Positions 45,684 to 54,497 of a stretch of 64,000 nt of DNA are shown one piece after another. Made by a program: the position numbers and the translations under genes. The notes beneath the pieces were generated by a model that saw only the letters and a list, made by a program, of their open reading frames with translations, made no database searches and had not been told where the DNA came from. This DNA is from CAWANF01 sp963783355. Lineage in GTDB: Bacteria > Bacteroidota > Rhodothermia > Balneolales > DATFMH01. The stretch's first letter is position 1, and every line of letters starts with the position of its first letter. The stretch lies in contig CAWANF010000002.1 in the NCBI GenBank assembly GCA_963783355.1, forward strand, positions 310,001-374,000, written 5' to 3'.

Positions 45684-46523
45684 ATGACAGGTAAATATTT
45701 CGAGAAATTAATACCCTCTTTGCTGAGTTTGACGATGTCTTTATGCTTAGTGTCGATCTCCAGTGCCCAGAGTGTGAATATTACAGACCATCTGCCCTCA
45801 ACACTGGTACCTTATCAGGGAAAAGGGAGAATTGCGATTAGTTCGGACGGAAATAAGCATGATAAAGACGACTGGGGAGCAACGCCATCTACATTAGCAA
45901 TCATTGCTGCAAAGGGATATCAGGATATGGTGATCCATTACGATTATTGCGATCATTTAGGCAAAAATGATCCCAAAATGGAAAAGCAGGAACAAAAAAG
46001 TGCCATTGAAGCGGCAAAAAGATTCGGATTCAACCGTTCACTTTTTTTCAATGATCAAACCCAATTGGAAAAAGCGATTACCAATTTAACGAATGCCATT
46101 AATCAATCGACTGAAAATAATCCGCTTATCATGATCCTTGCGGGACCGATGGAAGTTCCTTACCGGGCAATTGCAGCGGCTGATAAATCGAAATTGAAAT
46201 ACGTTTATTGCCTCTCGCATAGTAAATGGAATAATAATCATGTTAACCCGCCATTAATGACCCACCGGGCGAAAGACATTCAGGCTTTAGGAGAACATTG
46301 GGTGCAAATTCCGGATCAGAATAAATATTTATATACGAAAAAAGACTGGGCTCCATGGCAGTGGTTGAAGGATTCTAAAAATAAAAACTACAAATGGTTA
46401 TATCACAGAATGAAAGTTGAAGGCAAACCTGATATTTCCGATGCCGGCATGGCGTTTTATTTAATGACCGGTAATGATTATGGGAAACCTATTGATTTGA
46501 AACATTATTTGGAAGGGAAATAA
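45684..46523 (+). CDS. Secreted protein with nucleoside-hydrolase-like start, function unknown
   Basis: 279 residues. It has a signal peptide (LLSLTMSLCLVSISSAQ). The next block RIAISSDGNKHDKDDWGATPSTLAI has an acidic cluster like the metal-binding loop of nucleoside-hydrolase-fold proteins (DUF1593-like), but the rest is not typical of that family. LIMILAGPMEVPYRAIAA and YVYCLSHSKWNNNH are the other notable stretches. It is not a recognised enzyme. It sits beside sugar-handling genes with its own terminator. Confidence 0.55.
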   Translation: MTGKYFEKLIPSLLSLTMSLCLVSISSAQSVNITDHLPSTLVPYQGKGRIAISSDGNKHDKDDWGATPSTLAIIAAKGYQDMVIHYDYCDHLGKNDPKMEKQEQKSAIEAAKRFGFNRSLFFNDQTQLEKAITNLTNAINQSTENNPLIMILAGPMEVPYRAIAAADKSKLKYVYCLSHSKWNNNHVNPPLMTHRAKDIQALGEHWVQIPDQNKYLYTKKDWAPWQWLKDSKNKNYKWLYHRMKVEGKPDISDAGMAFYLMTGNDYGKPIDLKHYLEGK

Positions 46524-46538
46524 CATTTTCCGGACACG

Positions 46539-46568
46539 GGCACCCATTTCACATCAGGTGCCTTTTTT
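46539..46568 (+). terminator. Rho-independent terminator after secreted protein gene
   Basis: GGCACC (46539-46544) and GGTGCC (46557-46562) form a short stem followed by a T-run (46563-46568), 16 bases past the stop of the upstream gene. The hairpin-repeat array begins immediately downstream. Confidence 0.75.
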
Positions 46569-46569
46569 A

Positions 46570-47840
46570 TTTCAGGGGCCGGGTGACAACGCGATGAGTT
46601 CTGATTAATGTTATTGAGCAACACCAATGCCCACAAACATCGTCATCCCGGAATTTCGCTTTTTGAAATATCCGGGATCTCCCAATGAAGGGAAAGCCAT
46701 GTCCTTTTGGAGTTCCATTCCTTCCCGGCATCGGCTGCCAATCCACTACGTTATTAGATCCCCGGTCCGGGCCGGGGATGACAATGATGTAGTTTTGTAG
46801 TTGGTAATCCTGACTGATGTTTCTGAGTGATGCCAATGCCCACAAACGTCGTCATCCCGGAATTTCGCTCTTTGAAATATCCGGGATCTCCCAATGCAGG
46901 CGAAACCAAATCCTATGGTCCACTTTGTCCTGACACTCTTCGGCTCCCCGTCACCCTTCGACTCCGCGCAGGGTGACATGCAATGCTTTCCATTTGCATC
47001 ACCGCCGTCATGCCGAGCGAAGTCGAGGCACGGTATGAACGATAGGCTGCTAATCCACTATGTTATTGGATCCCCGGTCCGGGCCGGGGATGACATCGAT
47101 GTGGTTTTGTGGTTTATAAACCTGATTGATGTTTCTGAGCGGCACCAACACCACCCAAACGATGTCATCCTGAACTTGATTCAGGATCCAACAGGATGCT
47201 GCTGCAGGTTACCGTCCTAAAATTATGTCCAAAATCGTTTTAACCGAGACTTTCCTGGCTTTGGCTGCTAATCCACCACCTTATTGGATCCCCGGTCGGA
47301 GCCGGGGATGACATTGATGTGGGGATGTTGTTTTAACCCTGATTGTTGTTTCTGAGCGACACCAACACCCACACAAACGATGTCTTCCTGAACTTGATTC
47401 AGGATCCAGCAGGATGCTGCTACAGGTTATCGTCTGAATTTTGCCCAAAATTGTTTTTTCCGGGACCTTCCCGGCATTGGCTGCTAATCCGATCGTCGGG
47501 AGATCCCGGCTCTAAGGCCGGGATGACGACGGAATGAGTTCTAATTATAGCTCATGATCAACACCAAGAACCACAAACATCGTCATCCCGGAATTTCGCT
47601 CTTTGAAATATCCGGGATCTCCTAATGCAGGCGAAACCATGTCCTTTGGTCCACTTTGTCCTGACACTCTTCGGCTCCCCGTCACCCTTCGACTCCGCTC
47701 AGGGTGACATGCAAGGCTTTCCTTTTGCATCCCCCCGCCGTCATGCCGAGCGGAGTCGAGGCAGGTGTTCCTGTTTGGGGTTAAGAAGCAAGCCATCCAT
47801 TCAGGAGATCCCGGCTCTTGGGCCGGGATGACGACGTGAA
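46570..47840. repeat. Mosaic hairpin-repeat array 1 (no genes)
   Basis: About 1.3 kb of closely spaced imperfect hairpins. (i) GTCATCCCGGAATTTCGC..GAAATATCCGGG (46642, 46851, 47582), an 11-bp stem. (ii) GGATCCCCGGT..CCGGGGATGAC, 8-bp stem, in the opposite orientation. (iii) GATCCCGGCTC..GGCCGGGATGACGAC. (iv) GTCATCCTGAACTTGATTCAGGAT and variants. (v) the GAGCGGAGTCGA elements. A block of about 184 bases (46850-47034) is repeated at 47581-47763. Several open frames here only translate the repeats and are not genes. Confidence 0.92.
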
Positions 47841-48018
47841 TAGTCCTTATTAAGCTTTATAGCAAGATATTCTGTTTGTTCCGTGTTAATCCGTGGCCAT
47901 TTTATCTCTTTTACCAAGAATAAGGATATCACGCTCATCTCATTTATGCCTAAGTCCTTCGATCTGTGTATCTTCCGGGTGATTATTATCGTTATTCATC
48001 ATGGACGCACCGACTCAT

Positions 48019-49269
48019 ATGAACAGAAACCATTTTTCCATGCTCGTTTTTACCGTGCTCATCATGTTTGTTATGGGCTGTAAAAACCAGGCATCAAACT
48101 CCGTAAGCCAGGAGTTTCACCTGGTTAAATACGACGCGGTTCCGGTCCAAAAGACGAATAATACCCTCGTCCTGGTTCATTACATGCCCTGGTTCGAGTC
48201 GAAAGAGGTGGATGGTTACTGGGGCGATCACTGGAAAATGGCCAACAAAAACCCGGATATTATCGACACGACCGGCCGGCGCCAGATAGCCTCCTGGTTC
48301 TACCCGCTCATCGGTCCTTATTCGTCGGATGATCCGGATTTGATAGAATATCATCTGCTCCTAATGAAATTGAGCGGAATCGACGGGGCCATCATCGACT
48401 GGTATGGTACCTATCATCTTTATGATTACCCGAAAAACCTGGAGAACGCCAACGCCTTTATCAACAAGACCCAGTCGGCCGGACTCAGTTTCGCTATCGA
48501 TTACGAGGACCGGACGGTTCAAAATGTGGTCTCGCAGGGAATAGCACCGGACGCCATCACAGCGGCTTCCGCGGATATGAGTTATATTCAAACGAATTAT
48601 TTCAGCCAGGATAACTACATACAAATCAATAATCACCCGCTGCTCATGGTTTTCACGCCGGTCTATATCCAGACGCAAAGCCAGTGGACGCAGATTTTTC
48701 ATGTTTTTTCCGAGAAACCCACCTTCCTGACCCTGTGGTATGAGTCATCTGATGCCGGGACCAATGCCGCTGGCGAATATGCCTGGGTGTACAAAAATAA
48801 CCTCAGTGACCTGTCCAATTTTTATTACAACCGGAAACCCTCCCTGCAAACGGCAATCGGCTCGGCCTACCCGGGTTTTAAAGATTATTACGCCCAGGGC
48901 GATTGGGGAAACAGCCTCGGCTGGGCCATCACTTACAATGGCACCCAAACACTTAGCCAAACCCTGGATTTGGCCGGGAAAGTCAATTTGCCTGCTGTCC
49001 AGTTGGTTACCTGGAATGATTTCGGCGAAGGAACGATGATTGAACCCACCGAAGAATTTGGTTACAGCATGCTCGAAACCGTACAAAAATTCACCGGCGT
49101 TCCTTATAACGGCGATGATTTAAAAATGGCTTACGAACTCTATGAATTGCGGAAAAAATATGCATCGAACCCGGACATTCAGCCTAAACTGGACCAGGTT
49201 TTCTACGATATCGTATCACTGCGCACCGACGAGGCCCGGAAACTTTTAGATGCAATATCAAATTTATAA
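48019..49269 (+). CDS. GH99-like glycoside hydrolase lipoprotein
   Basis: 416 residues from the ATG at 48019; the ATG at 48001 is less likely because the next Met begins a proper signal (RNHFSMLVFTVLIMFVMGC, lipobox VMGC). The rest follows the GH71/GH99-like (beta/alpha)8 fold: VLVHYMPWFESK, GIDGAIIDWYGTYHLYDYP, FAIDYEDR, LMVFTPVYIQTQ, TWNDFGEGTMIEPTEEFGYS. GH99 enzymes are endo-alpha-mannosidases/mannanases. Which Glu is catalytic I could not fix. It follows the repeat array and precedes a GNAT gene. Confidence 0.8.
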   Translation: MNRNHFSMLVFTVLIMFVMGCKNQASNSVSQEFHLVKYDAVPVQKTNNTLVLVHYMPWFESKEVDGYWGDHWKMANKNPDIIDTTGRRQIASWFYPLIGPYSSDDPDLIEYHLLLMKLSGIDGAIIDWYGTYHLYDYPKNLENANAFINKTQSAGLSFAIDYEDRTVQNVVSQGIAPDAITAASADMSYIQTNYFSQDNYIQINNHPLLMVFTPVYIQTQSQWTQIFHVFSEKPTFLTLWYESSDAGTNAAGEYAWVYKNNLSDLSNFYYNRKPSLQTAIGSAYPGFKDYYAQGDWGNSLGWAITYNGTQTLSQTLDLAGKVNLPAVQLVTWNDFGEGTMIEPTEEFGYSMLETVQKFTGVPYNGDDLKMAYELYELRKKYASNPDIQPKLDQVFYDIVSLRTDEARKLLDAISNL

Positions 49270-49341
49270 TTGCAATCTATTCCAGGTTATTGTTTAATAC
49301 GAAACAAAACGCTCGCTTCTCATTAAACCGGTGTGCACAGA

Positions 49342-49851
49342 ATGGAACGCAAGGAACGAACAAAGTTATTGGATGAGATAACAATCCGGCATGATCTCCG
49401 GCCCGGGGACATGGGCTACATCCTGTATATGCATGGATCAATATATAAAACAGAAAACGGTTATGGCCTGCCCTTCGAGCAATATGTGGCCGAAAGTCTG
49501 CTGGAATGTTACCGAAATTATCATCCGCAAAAAGACCGGGCCTGGATATGTGAGCATCGCGGCCAAATCATCGGGACCCTTTTCCTGGTGAACCGCGGCA
49601 AGTCTGCCCAATTGCGATATTTCCTGCTGGAGTCCGGCTATCGGGGTATCGGCCTTGGGAGCAAGCTGATGAATGAATTCATGGAGTCACTGCATTCGCT
49701 CGGTTATTCCTCCTGTTATTTATGGACTACCGAAGAGCAAACCGGGGCCATCCACCTGTATAAAAAGCATGGCTTTGTCCTGACGGAAGAAAAAGAATCC
49801 GATGCCTTTGGGAAGAAACTGATAGAGCAGAAATATGAGCTGAATTTATAA
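49342..49851 (+). CDS. GNAT-family N-acetyltransferase
   Basis: 169 residues from the ATG at 49342 (GTG at 49333 is the alternative). A typical GNAT fold with LRPGDMGYILYMHG, IIGTLFLVNRG, LRYFLLESGYRGIGLGSKLM (acetyl-CoA pyrophosphate loop RGIGLG) and AIHLYKKHGFVLTEEKES. The sequence resembles the acetyltransferase half of MarR-GNAT fusion proteins; no MarR half is present. The last 123 coding bases recur as remnants at 51152-51274 and 52285-52370. The acceptor substrate is unknown. Confidence 0.85.
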   Translation: MERKERTKLLDEITIRHDLRPGDMGYILYMHGSIYKTENGYGLPFEQYVAESLLECYRNYHPQKDRAWICEHRGQIIGTLFLVNRGKSAQLRYFLLESGYRGIGLGSKLMNEFMESLHSLGYSSCYLWTTEEQTGAIHLYKKHGFVLTEEKESDAFGKKLIEQKYELNL

Positions 49852-50092
49852 TTCCTGTGGAAGTTGACGCCCTTTTTGTCTGTTTCATATGTACTTTTTG
49901 ATTAGGAAAGCTTCGTTACCTCCCCCATTTATTATTCTTAGGGAGTGTTTCTCTTTATTATTTCTTCCAATTTCCTATTATCATCCTCATTATTGTTGAA
50001 AAACAACTAAAAGTAGCGGTATTACTACTATTGGTAGGTACATTCTTAAAACCTCGTTAAATATCTTTGTCGTGTTACATAACAATCAAAAT

Positions 50093-50998
50093 ATGACACC
50101 TATGGAAACAAAGATGATTGGCACCAAAATTACCGAAGCAAGGAAGAAATTACATATTTCACAAGCGCAACTTGCGGAACGTTTATTTATCAGCGCACAG
50201 GCTGTTGGTAAATGGGAACGCGGAGAATCAATGCCGGACATTACAATGTTTAACCGTCTTGCTGAAATTCTTGGCGTTGACCTCAACTATTTTTCAGAAA
50301 ACTTCCAGCCATTGAAAAATGAACAGAAATCTATGGATCCTTCTGTGACGCAATCGAATCGGCTGTCTACCGATGATAAGAAGAACAGGCCTGCCAGGAA
50401 TATGTCAGAGAATTCCTGGGTTGATGCAGATTTTTCGGGATTGAAGGATATAAATGAAAATCTAAATTCTTCTAACATCCAAAACTGTACATTTATTGGG
50501 TCAGATTTATCAGGACTTCTTCTGAAAAGCAATCGAATTATTGATAGTGACTTTTCACGTTCAAACCTGAGCCAATGTCACTTTAAAACTACCGACTTAA
50601 CCGGCAATAATTTTAAAGACAGTTCCCTGATGGAAGCTGAATTTTTAAAGAGTATCATAAAAGGTTGTGATTTCAATGCGGCCGATTTAACAAAAGCTTT
50701 TTTTAATTTGAGTTCTTTTATTAAAAACTCAGTAACAAATGTGGAATGGAATGCCACTATATTTAAAGATTCACAGGTTGAAGATGTGGTTTTTGATGGA
50801 ATAATCAGGAATTGCCACTTTGAAAACTGTGCTTTCAAGGGAGTTACCTTCCAGAACGCAACTTTAATAAATACCTTCTTCAGGTACAATAAAAAACTGA
50901 ATCGTGTTCCGTTCATAGATTGTAAAGCGGATAATATAACGTACGCATTTTTGAAAAATGAAAAGGCCGATTTGACAGGGATAACATTGATAAAATGA
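50093..50998 (+). CDS. XRE helix-turn-helix plus pentapeptide-repeat-like protein
   Basis: 301 residues from ATG 50093 (later ATGs at 50102 and 50114 are possible). The N-terminal XRE domain is EARKKLHISQAQLAERLFI..AVGKWERGESMPDI (about 11-55). A linker of about 50 residues follows. The C-terminal about 190 residues are irregular beta-helix, pentapeptide-like repeats (DADFSGLKDI, SSNIQNCTFIGSDLSGLL, SDFSRSNLSQCHF, FNAADLTKAFF, CHFENCAFKG). Such HTH/pentapeptide fusions are probably regulators. It lies between the intact acetyltransferase and its first remnant, in a region of apparent insertions. Confidence 0.82.
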   Translation: MTPMETKMIGTKITEARKKLHISQAQLAERLFISAQAVGKWERGESMPDITMFNRLAEILGVDLNYFSENFQPLKNEQKSMDPSVTQSNRLSTDDKKNRPARNMSENSWVDADFSGLKDINENLNSSNIQNCTFIGSDLSGLLLKSNRIIDSDFSRSNLSQCHFKTTDLTGNNFKDSSLMEAEFLKSIIKGCDFNAADLTKAFFNLSSFIKNSVTNVEWNATIFKDSQVEDVVFDGIIRNCHFENCAFKGVTFQNATLINTFFRYNKKLNRVPFIDCKADNITYAFLKNEKADLTGITLIK

Positions 50999-51151
50999 AC
51001 AGAATGGGTGCTATGACGCCGTTCGCTGTCATTTCAAAAAGTCAATGAAAATGCAAACCCCATTAAATTTGATGCTATCAAACTTTGCGATAGACTGAGT
51101 TTCGATCGCACCGATATCGCACACCGGGAATAGTATCGGCCGTAAGAAACC

Positions 51152-51274
51152 ACCGAAGAAACAACCCGGGCTATCCATATGTATGAAAAGCATGGCGTTG
51201 TCCTGACGGAAGGAACGGAATCCGATGCTTTTAGGAAGAAATTGGTTGAACAGGAATACGAGCTGAAATTATAG
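51152..51274 (+). pseudogene. Remnant of GNAT acetyltransferase C-terminus (copy 2)
   Basis: 123 bases aligning without gaps to the last 123 coding bases of the intact acetyltransferase (49729-49851), with the same stop position. The translation TEETTRAIHMYEKHGVVLTE matches TEEQTGAIHLYKKHGFVLTE, and QEYELKL matches QKYELNL. There is no upstream part of the gene. Sequence after the stop also resembles that after the intact gene. Confidence 0.85.
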
Positions 51275-51651
51275 ATTCGGGTGGATTTTTCGGACGGGAT
51301 TGGCCGATTCAAAAATCATCATCATAACTATCCTGTATATTCAGAGAGACTTTAAATGAAAATTTCTACCATTCTTATGACTAAAATGATGTTTCTGCTT
51401 TGATATTATCTTCGATTTCCTCATTATAATGACATGAATAGCAATAAGGTATGAAAGGGTTTGTGTTAAGTTGATGTTGTTGTTCATTCCGGAAGGGCTG
51501 ATGATAAATTGTCTGAATTACAAACACGGTATTTCTATTTCGTAATAAAACAAGTTTTTATAATCATAAGTAAAAGACGAAAAATCCAAGCTTACCTATT
51601 TAATCATTGCATTGAAACCGAATAATTTTTCCCAATCTTAAATTAAATAAA

Positions 51652-52065
51652 ATGAAAAAACTGAACCTCAATGGTATGTTTGCTATTGCAGCGGTATTGT
51701 TACTCTTTTCCGGTATGGCTGCTTTGTTGTCTTTTGTCATTCCTTCCATTAAATCCTCCTATGGCATTACCGATGTCTCATCGGCTTTCGCTTTCCTGAT
51801 TATTGGCACGGCTCAACTGGTATTTGGGATTGTTGCCTGGTCGGTTCGGAAAGATCAGCCATCGAAAACGCGTACCACGCTCGCCTATGGATACGCATCC
51901 CTTTTCGCTCTTTGGGCTATCGTGGATGTAATTGGTAATATGGGAGCGTTTAGCTCGATACCCGGCCACGATAATTCTCTTTGGCTATGGGTCGTTACCT
52001 TTTCTTTACTTGCCCTTGGCTTTTTCGTTACAGGAAAGGCCCCTAAATTGAGTAGTGATAATTAG
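51652..52065 (+). CDS. Small membrane protein, four predicted helices
   Basis: 137 residues with four hydrophobic segments (FAIAAVLLLFSGMAALLSFV, FLIIGTAQLVFGIVAWSV, YGYASLFALWAIVDVIGNMG, LWLWVVTFSLLALGFFVTG). No recognised family. It lies between the two acetyltransferase remnants. There is no clear ribosome site. Confidence 0.6.
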   Translation: MKKLNLNGMFAIAAVLLLFSGMAALLSFVIPSIKSSYGITDVSSAFAFLIIGTAQLVFGIVAWSVRKDQPSKTRTTLAYGYASLFALWAIVDVIGNMGAFSSIPGHDNSLWLWVVTFSLLALGFFVTGKAPKLSSDN

Positions 52066-52284
52066 TCTTCAAAAAGTTGTTTTCTTATCCGTCAAGGCCG
52101 GCTAAATGATAATTTCACCTATAGAAAGAGGCGTTTAGTCCACTTTCCCACTCCCCTGACTGGTGTGACATACCATTCGTTTACATTGATTTCTGCAACT
52201 GACAATAGATTTGTTCTTGTCTTTTATTATTGAGTTAAAATAATAGCCGAATTGGTAAGTTTTTGAACAGTTTTAGCTCGCTTC

Positions 52285-52370
52285 AAAATGGCATTGTTTT
52301 GATGGTAGAAAAAAATCCGTTGCTTTTTGGGAAGAAATTGATCGTGCAGAAATACGAAGTGGAATGTTAG
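52285..52370 (+). pseudogene. Decayed remnant of GNAT acetyltransferase C-terminus (copy 3)
   Basis: The sequence matches the end of the intact acetyltransferase gene from AAAATGGCATTGTTTTGA onward, with short deletions and one extra base. After that shift the end reads FGKKLIVQKYEVEC, matching FGKKLIEQKYELNL. It is more decayed than the remnant at 51152. The following bases resemble those after the other two copies. Confidence 0.75.
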
Positions 52371-52631
52371 ATTCGGTGGGGGTTTGATTCCCGGTATTGT
52401 CTGTATCGTATACAACTTTCAACATTATTTTCTTGAGATATCAGGCTTTTGGGTCATGCCCCTTAATATTTTTTCAACTAAGATGATGTTACTCTTTGAA
52501 ATTATCTTCGAATTCCTCATTTTATCTTCGTTATTATTTATAATAATATTGATATCAATTAGGGACAAAAACAGGGATAATATAAATAGAGTTCGCATTA
52601 TCCTGAAGTTAGGTTACATTTAAAAGACACT

Positions 52632-54374
52632 ATGGATAGAATAACAAGGCAACTAATAACTGATTTATTTAAAGCACAAGAAAAAGAAGAAACTGAATTA
52701 AGTGATGATTTTGAATATTTCTGCAACTATTCTGTTTTGGCTAATGAATACAACCGAACATTTGAAACGGAAGCAATTACGGTTGGAAGGGGAAGCGACA
52801 CAGGAATTGACGGTGTTGCAATTATTGTAAATGGACACTTAATGGAAGATGAAGAAGAAGTTGATGATCTGCTAGATAGTAATGGTTATTTAGAAGTTTC
52901 CTATGTTTTTATTCAAGCGAAAACTTCTTCAAACTTTAATACAGCAGAAATGCATCAATTCTATTTTGGTGTCCAAGACTTTTTTTCAGAAGAATCTCAA
53001 TTGCCAAGAAATGATGATATTAAAAGAGCATCAGAACTATCTGATTACGTTCTTTCTTTTGCTTCTGAATTCAAAGAAAATCCAACCTGCAAAATGTACT
53101 ACGTTACAACAGGAACTTATAATAGTGAAGATCAGAATATAGAAGCTACTCGCATAAATTCAATTCAACAATTAGAAAATAACAACTTATTTAGCCGAAT
53201 CGAATCTTACGTGCTTGGTGCCAATGAAATAGGAAAACTTTATCGAAAAACTAAAAATCCAACCTCTGCTAAGTTCTCATTCAGCAACAAAGTCACCTTA
53301 AAAGACGTGAATGGAATTAATCAATCATATTATGGTGTACTACCTTTTAAAGAATTTAAGCCCATAATTTTAGACACAAATGGAAATATTAAAAGTGTTT
53401 TTGACGATAACGTGCGAGATTTTCAAGGAACCAATAATCCCGTAAATAAAAGTATAGCTGAAACGCTCGATGGTGATTATCCAGACCTGTTCAGCGTATT
53501 AAATAATGGAGTTACCATTGTTGCAAATAGTATTAAAACCTCAGGAAATAATGTTACAATTTCTGATTATCAAATTGTAAACGGCTGTCAAACTAGCAAT
53601 GTCTTGTATGAACATAGAAATCGACCAGGTATTGATGAAATTGAAATTCCCGTTCGTTTAGTGGTAACAGATAATGAAGAAGTAAAATCAAAGATTACAG
53701 TTTCAACAAATAACCAAACCGCAATTAAACGGGAACAGTTATCAGCAATGTCTGATTTTCAAAAAAATCTAGAACATTACTACACCACAATCGAAGGCGA
53801 TGGACAATTGTATTATGAACGAAGAGCAAAACAGTATAACTCTGACAGAAATGTAATAAAACGTAGAATTATTACAGTATCGACTCAAATAAAGTCATTC
53901 TCTTCAATGTTCGTTAAAAACCCACATTTAGTTACTAGTTATTATGGTTCTATAGTCAAAAAGATTGGAGACTCCGGTTCTTCTATTTTTGAACCAGATC
54001 ACCAATACGCTTCATATTATTTAGCAGGTTTAGCTTACTACCGCTTGGACTCTTTTTACTTATCAGGCACTATTAATAAGAAGTTTAAAAAAGTGAAATT
54101 TTTTATTCTAATGCTGGTTCCACCTTTAGCTAGTAATGACCCTCTACCACCTTTAAATAGTCAAAAGAAAGTTGAACGATATACGAAACCAATAATTGAT
54201 AAGCTAAATGATAATGACAAAGCATTAGAAATTTTTACAGAAGCTATTAATATTATTGTCGAAAGTGGAGTTGATATTGATGACAAGCAGTTTATAAAAA
54301 GCAAAGCAATGACAGATAAAATATTGCAGAAATTAGCCGAAAAAAAACGCAGCCTAACAACACACATAGATTAG
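52632..54374 (+). CDS. AIPR-family putative phage-defence nuclease
   Basis: 580 residues, strongly AT-rich compared with its surroundings. It matches the AIPR (abortive infection phage resistance) family. An N-terminal PD-(D/E)xK-like nuclease motif is visible: Asp60 in SDTGIDGVAI and Gln95-x-Lys97 in FIQAKTSS. A central beta/alpha region includes SVLNNGVTIVANS, YQIVNGCQTSNVLYEH and VRLVVTDNEEVK, and a helical C-terminus completes it. AIPR proteins have been linked to abortive infection, and related nuclease fusions occur in defence islands. The next gene encodes a HEPN-like protein. The base bias points to recent transfer. Confidence 0.8.
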   Translation: MDRITRQLITDLFKAQEKEETELSDDFEYFCNYSVLANEYNRTFETEAITVGRGSDTGIDGVAIIVNGHLMEDEEEVDDLLDSNGYLEVSYVFIQAKTSSNFNTAEMHQFYFGVQDFFSEESQLPRNDDIKRASELSDYVLSFASEFKENPTCKMYYVTTGTYNSEDQNIEATRINSIQQLENNNLFSRIESYVLGANEIGKLYRKTKNPTSAKFSFSNKVTLKDVNGINQSYYGVLPFKEFKPIILDTNGNIKSVFDDNVRDFQGTNNPVNKSIAETLDGDYPDLFSVLNNGVTIVANSIKTSGNNVTISDYQIVNGCQTSNVLYEHRNRPGIDEIEIPVRLVVTDNEEVKSKITVSTNNQTAIKREQLSAMSDFQKNLEHYYTTIEGDGQLYYERRAKQYNSDRNVIKRRIITVSTQIKSFSSMFVKNPHLVTSYYGSIVKKIGDSGSSIFEPDHQYASYYLAGLAYYRLDSFYLSGTINKKFKKVKFFILMLVPPLASNDPLPPLNSQKKVERYTKPIIDKLNDNDKALEIFTEAINIIVESGVDIDDKQFIKSKAMTDKILQKLAEKKRSLTTHID

Positions 54375-54497
54375 GACAGTTGCCCTGCTATACTCAAGAT
54401 TTTTAAATCTTAGTTAAATTTGTTTTGTATGGAAAGAAAAGTGTTTCGAAAACCACCACAAGCCATATGTTATCCATAGTTAAAAAACATAATAAAT

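Noticed and set aside
46567..47831. Open reading frames inside array 1 (for example 46567-46845, 46746-46979, 46894-47220, 47545-47796)
   Set aside because: They are translations of the hairpin repeats, contain stretches such as HPERSRR and GMTVFVGVGVAH, and lack start signals or domains.
39990..48018. CRISPR array hypothesis for the repeated hairpins
   Set aside because: Units are about 200 bases with long, similar spacers, mixed orientation and inner palindromes; no cas genes are nearby. This is not the short repeat/unique spacer pattern.
51034..51312. 92-codon minus-strand frame over the second acetyltransferase remnant
   Set aside because: It is the reverse of the remnant; the plus-strand reading is clearly homologous to the intact acetyltransferase.
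52384..52623. 79-codon frame MIPGIVCIVYNFQHYF... before the AIPR gene
   Set aside because: It lies in the third copy of the acetyltransferase downstream segment; the same segment at the other copies is not coding. The hydrophobic run is explained by AT-rich sequence.
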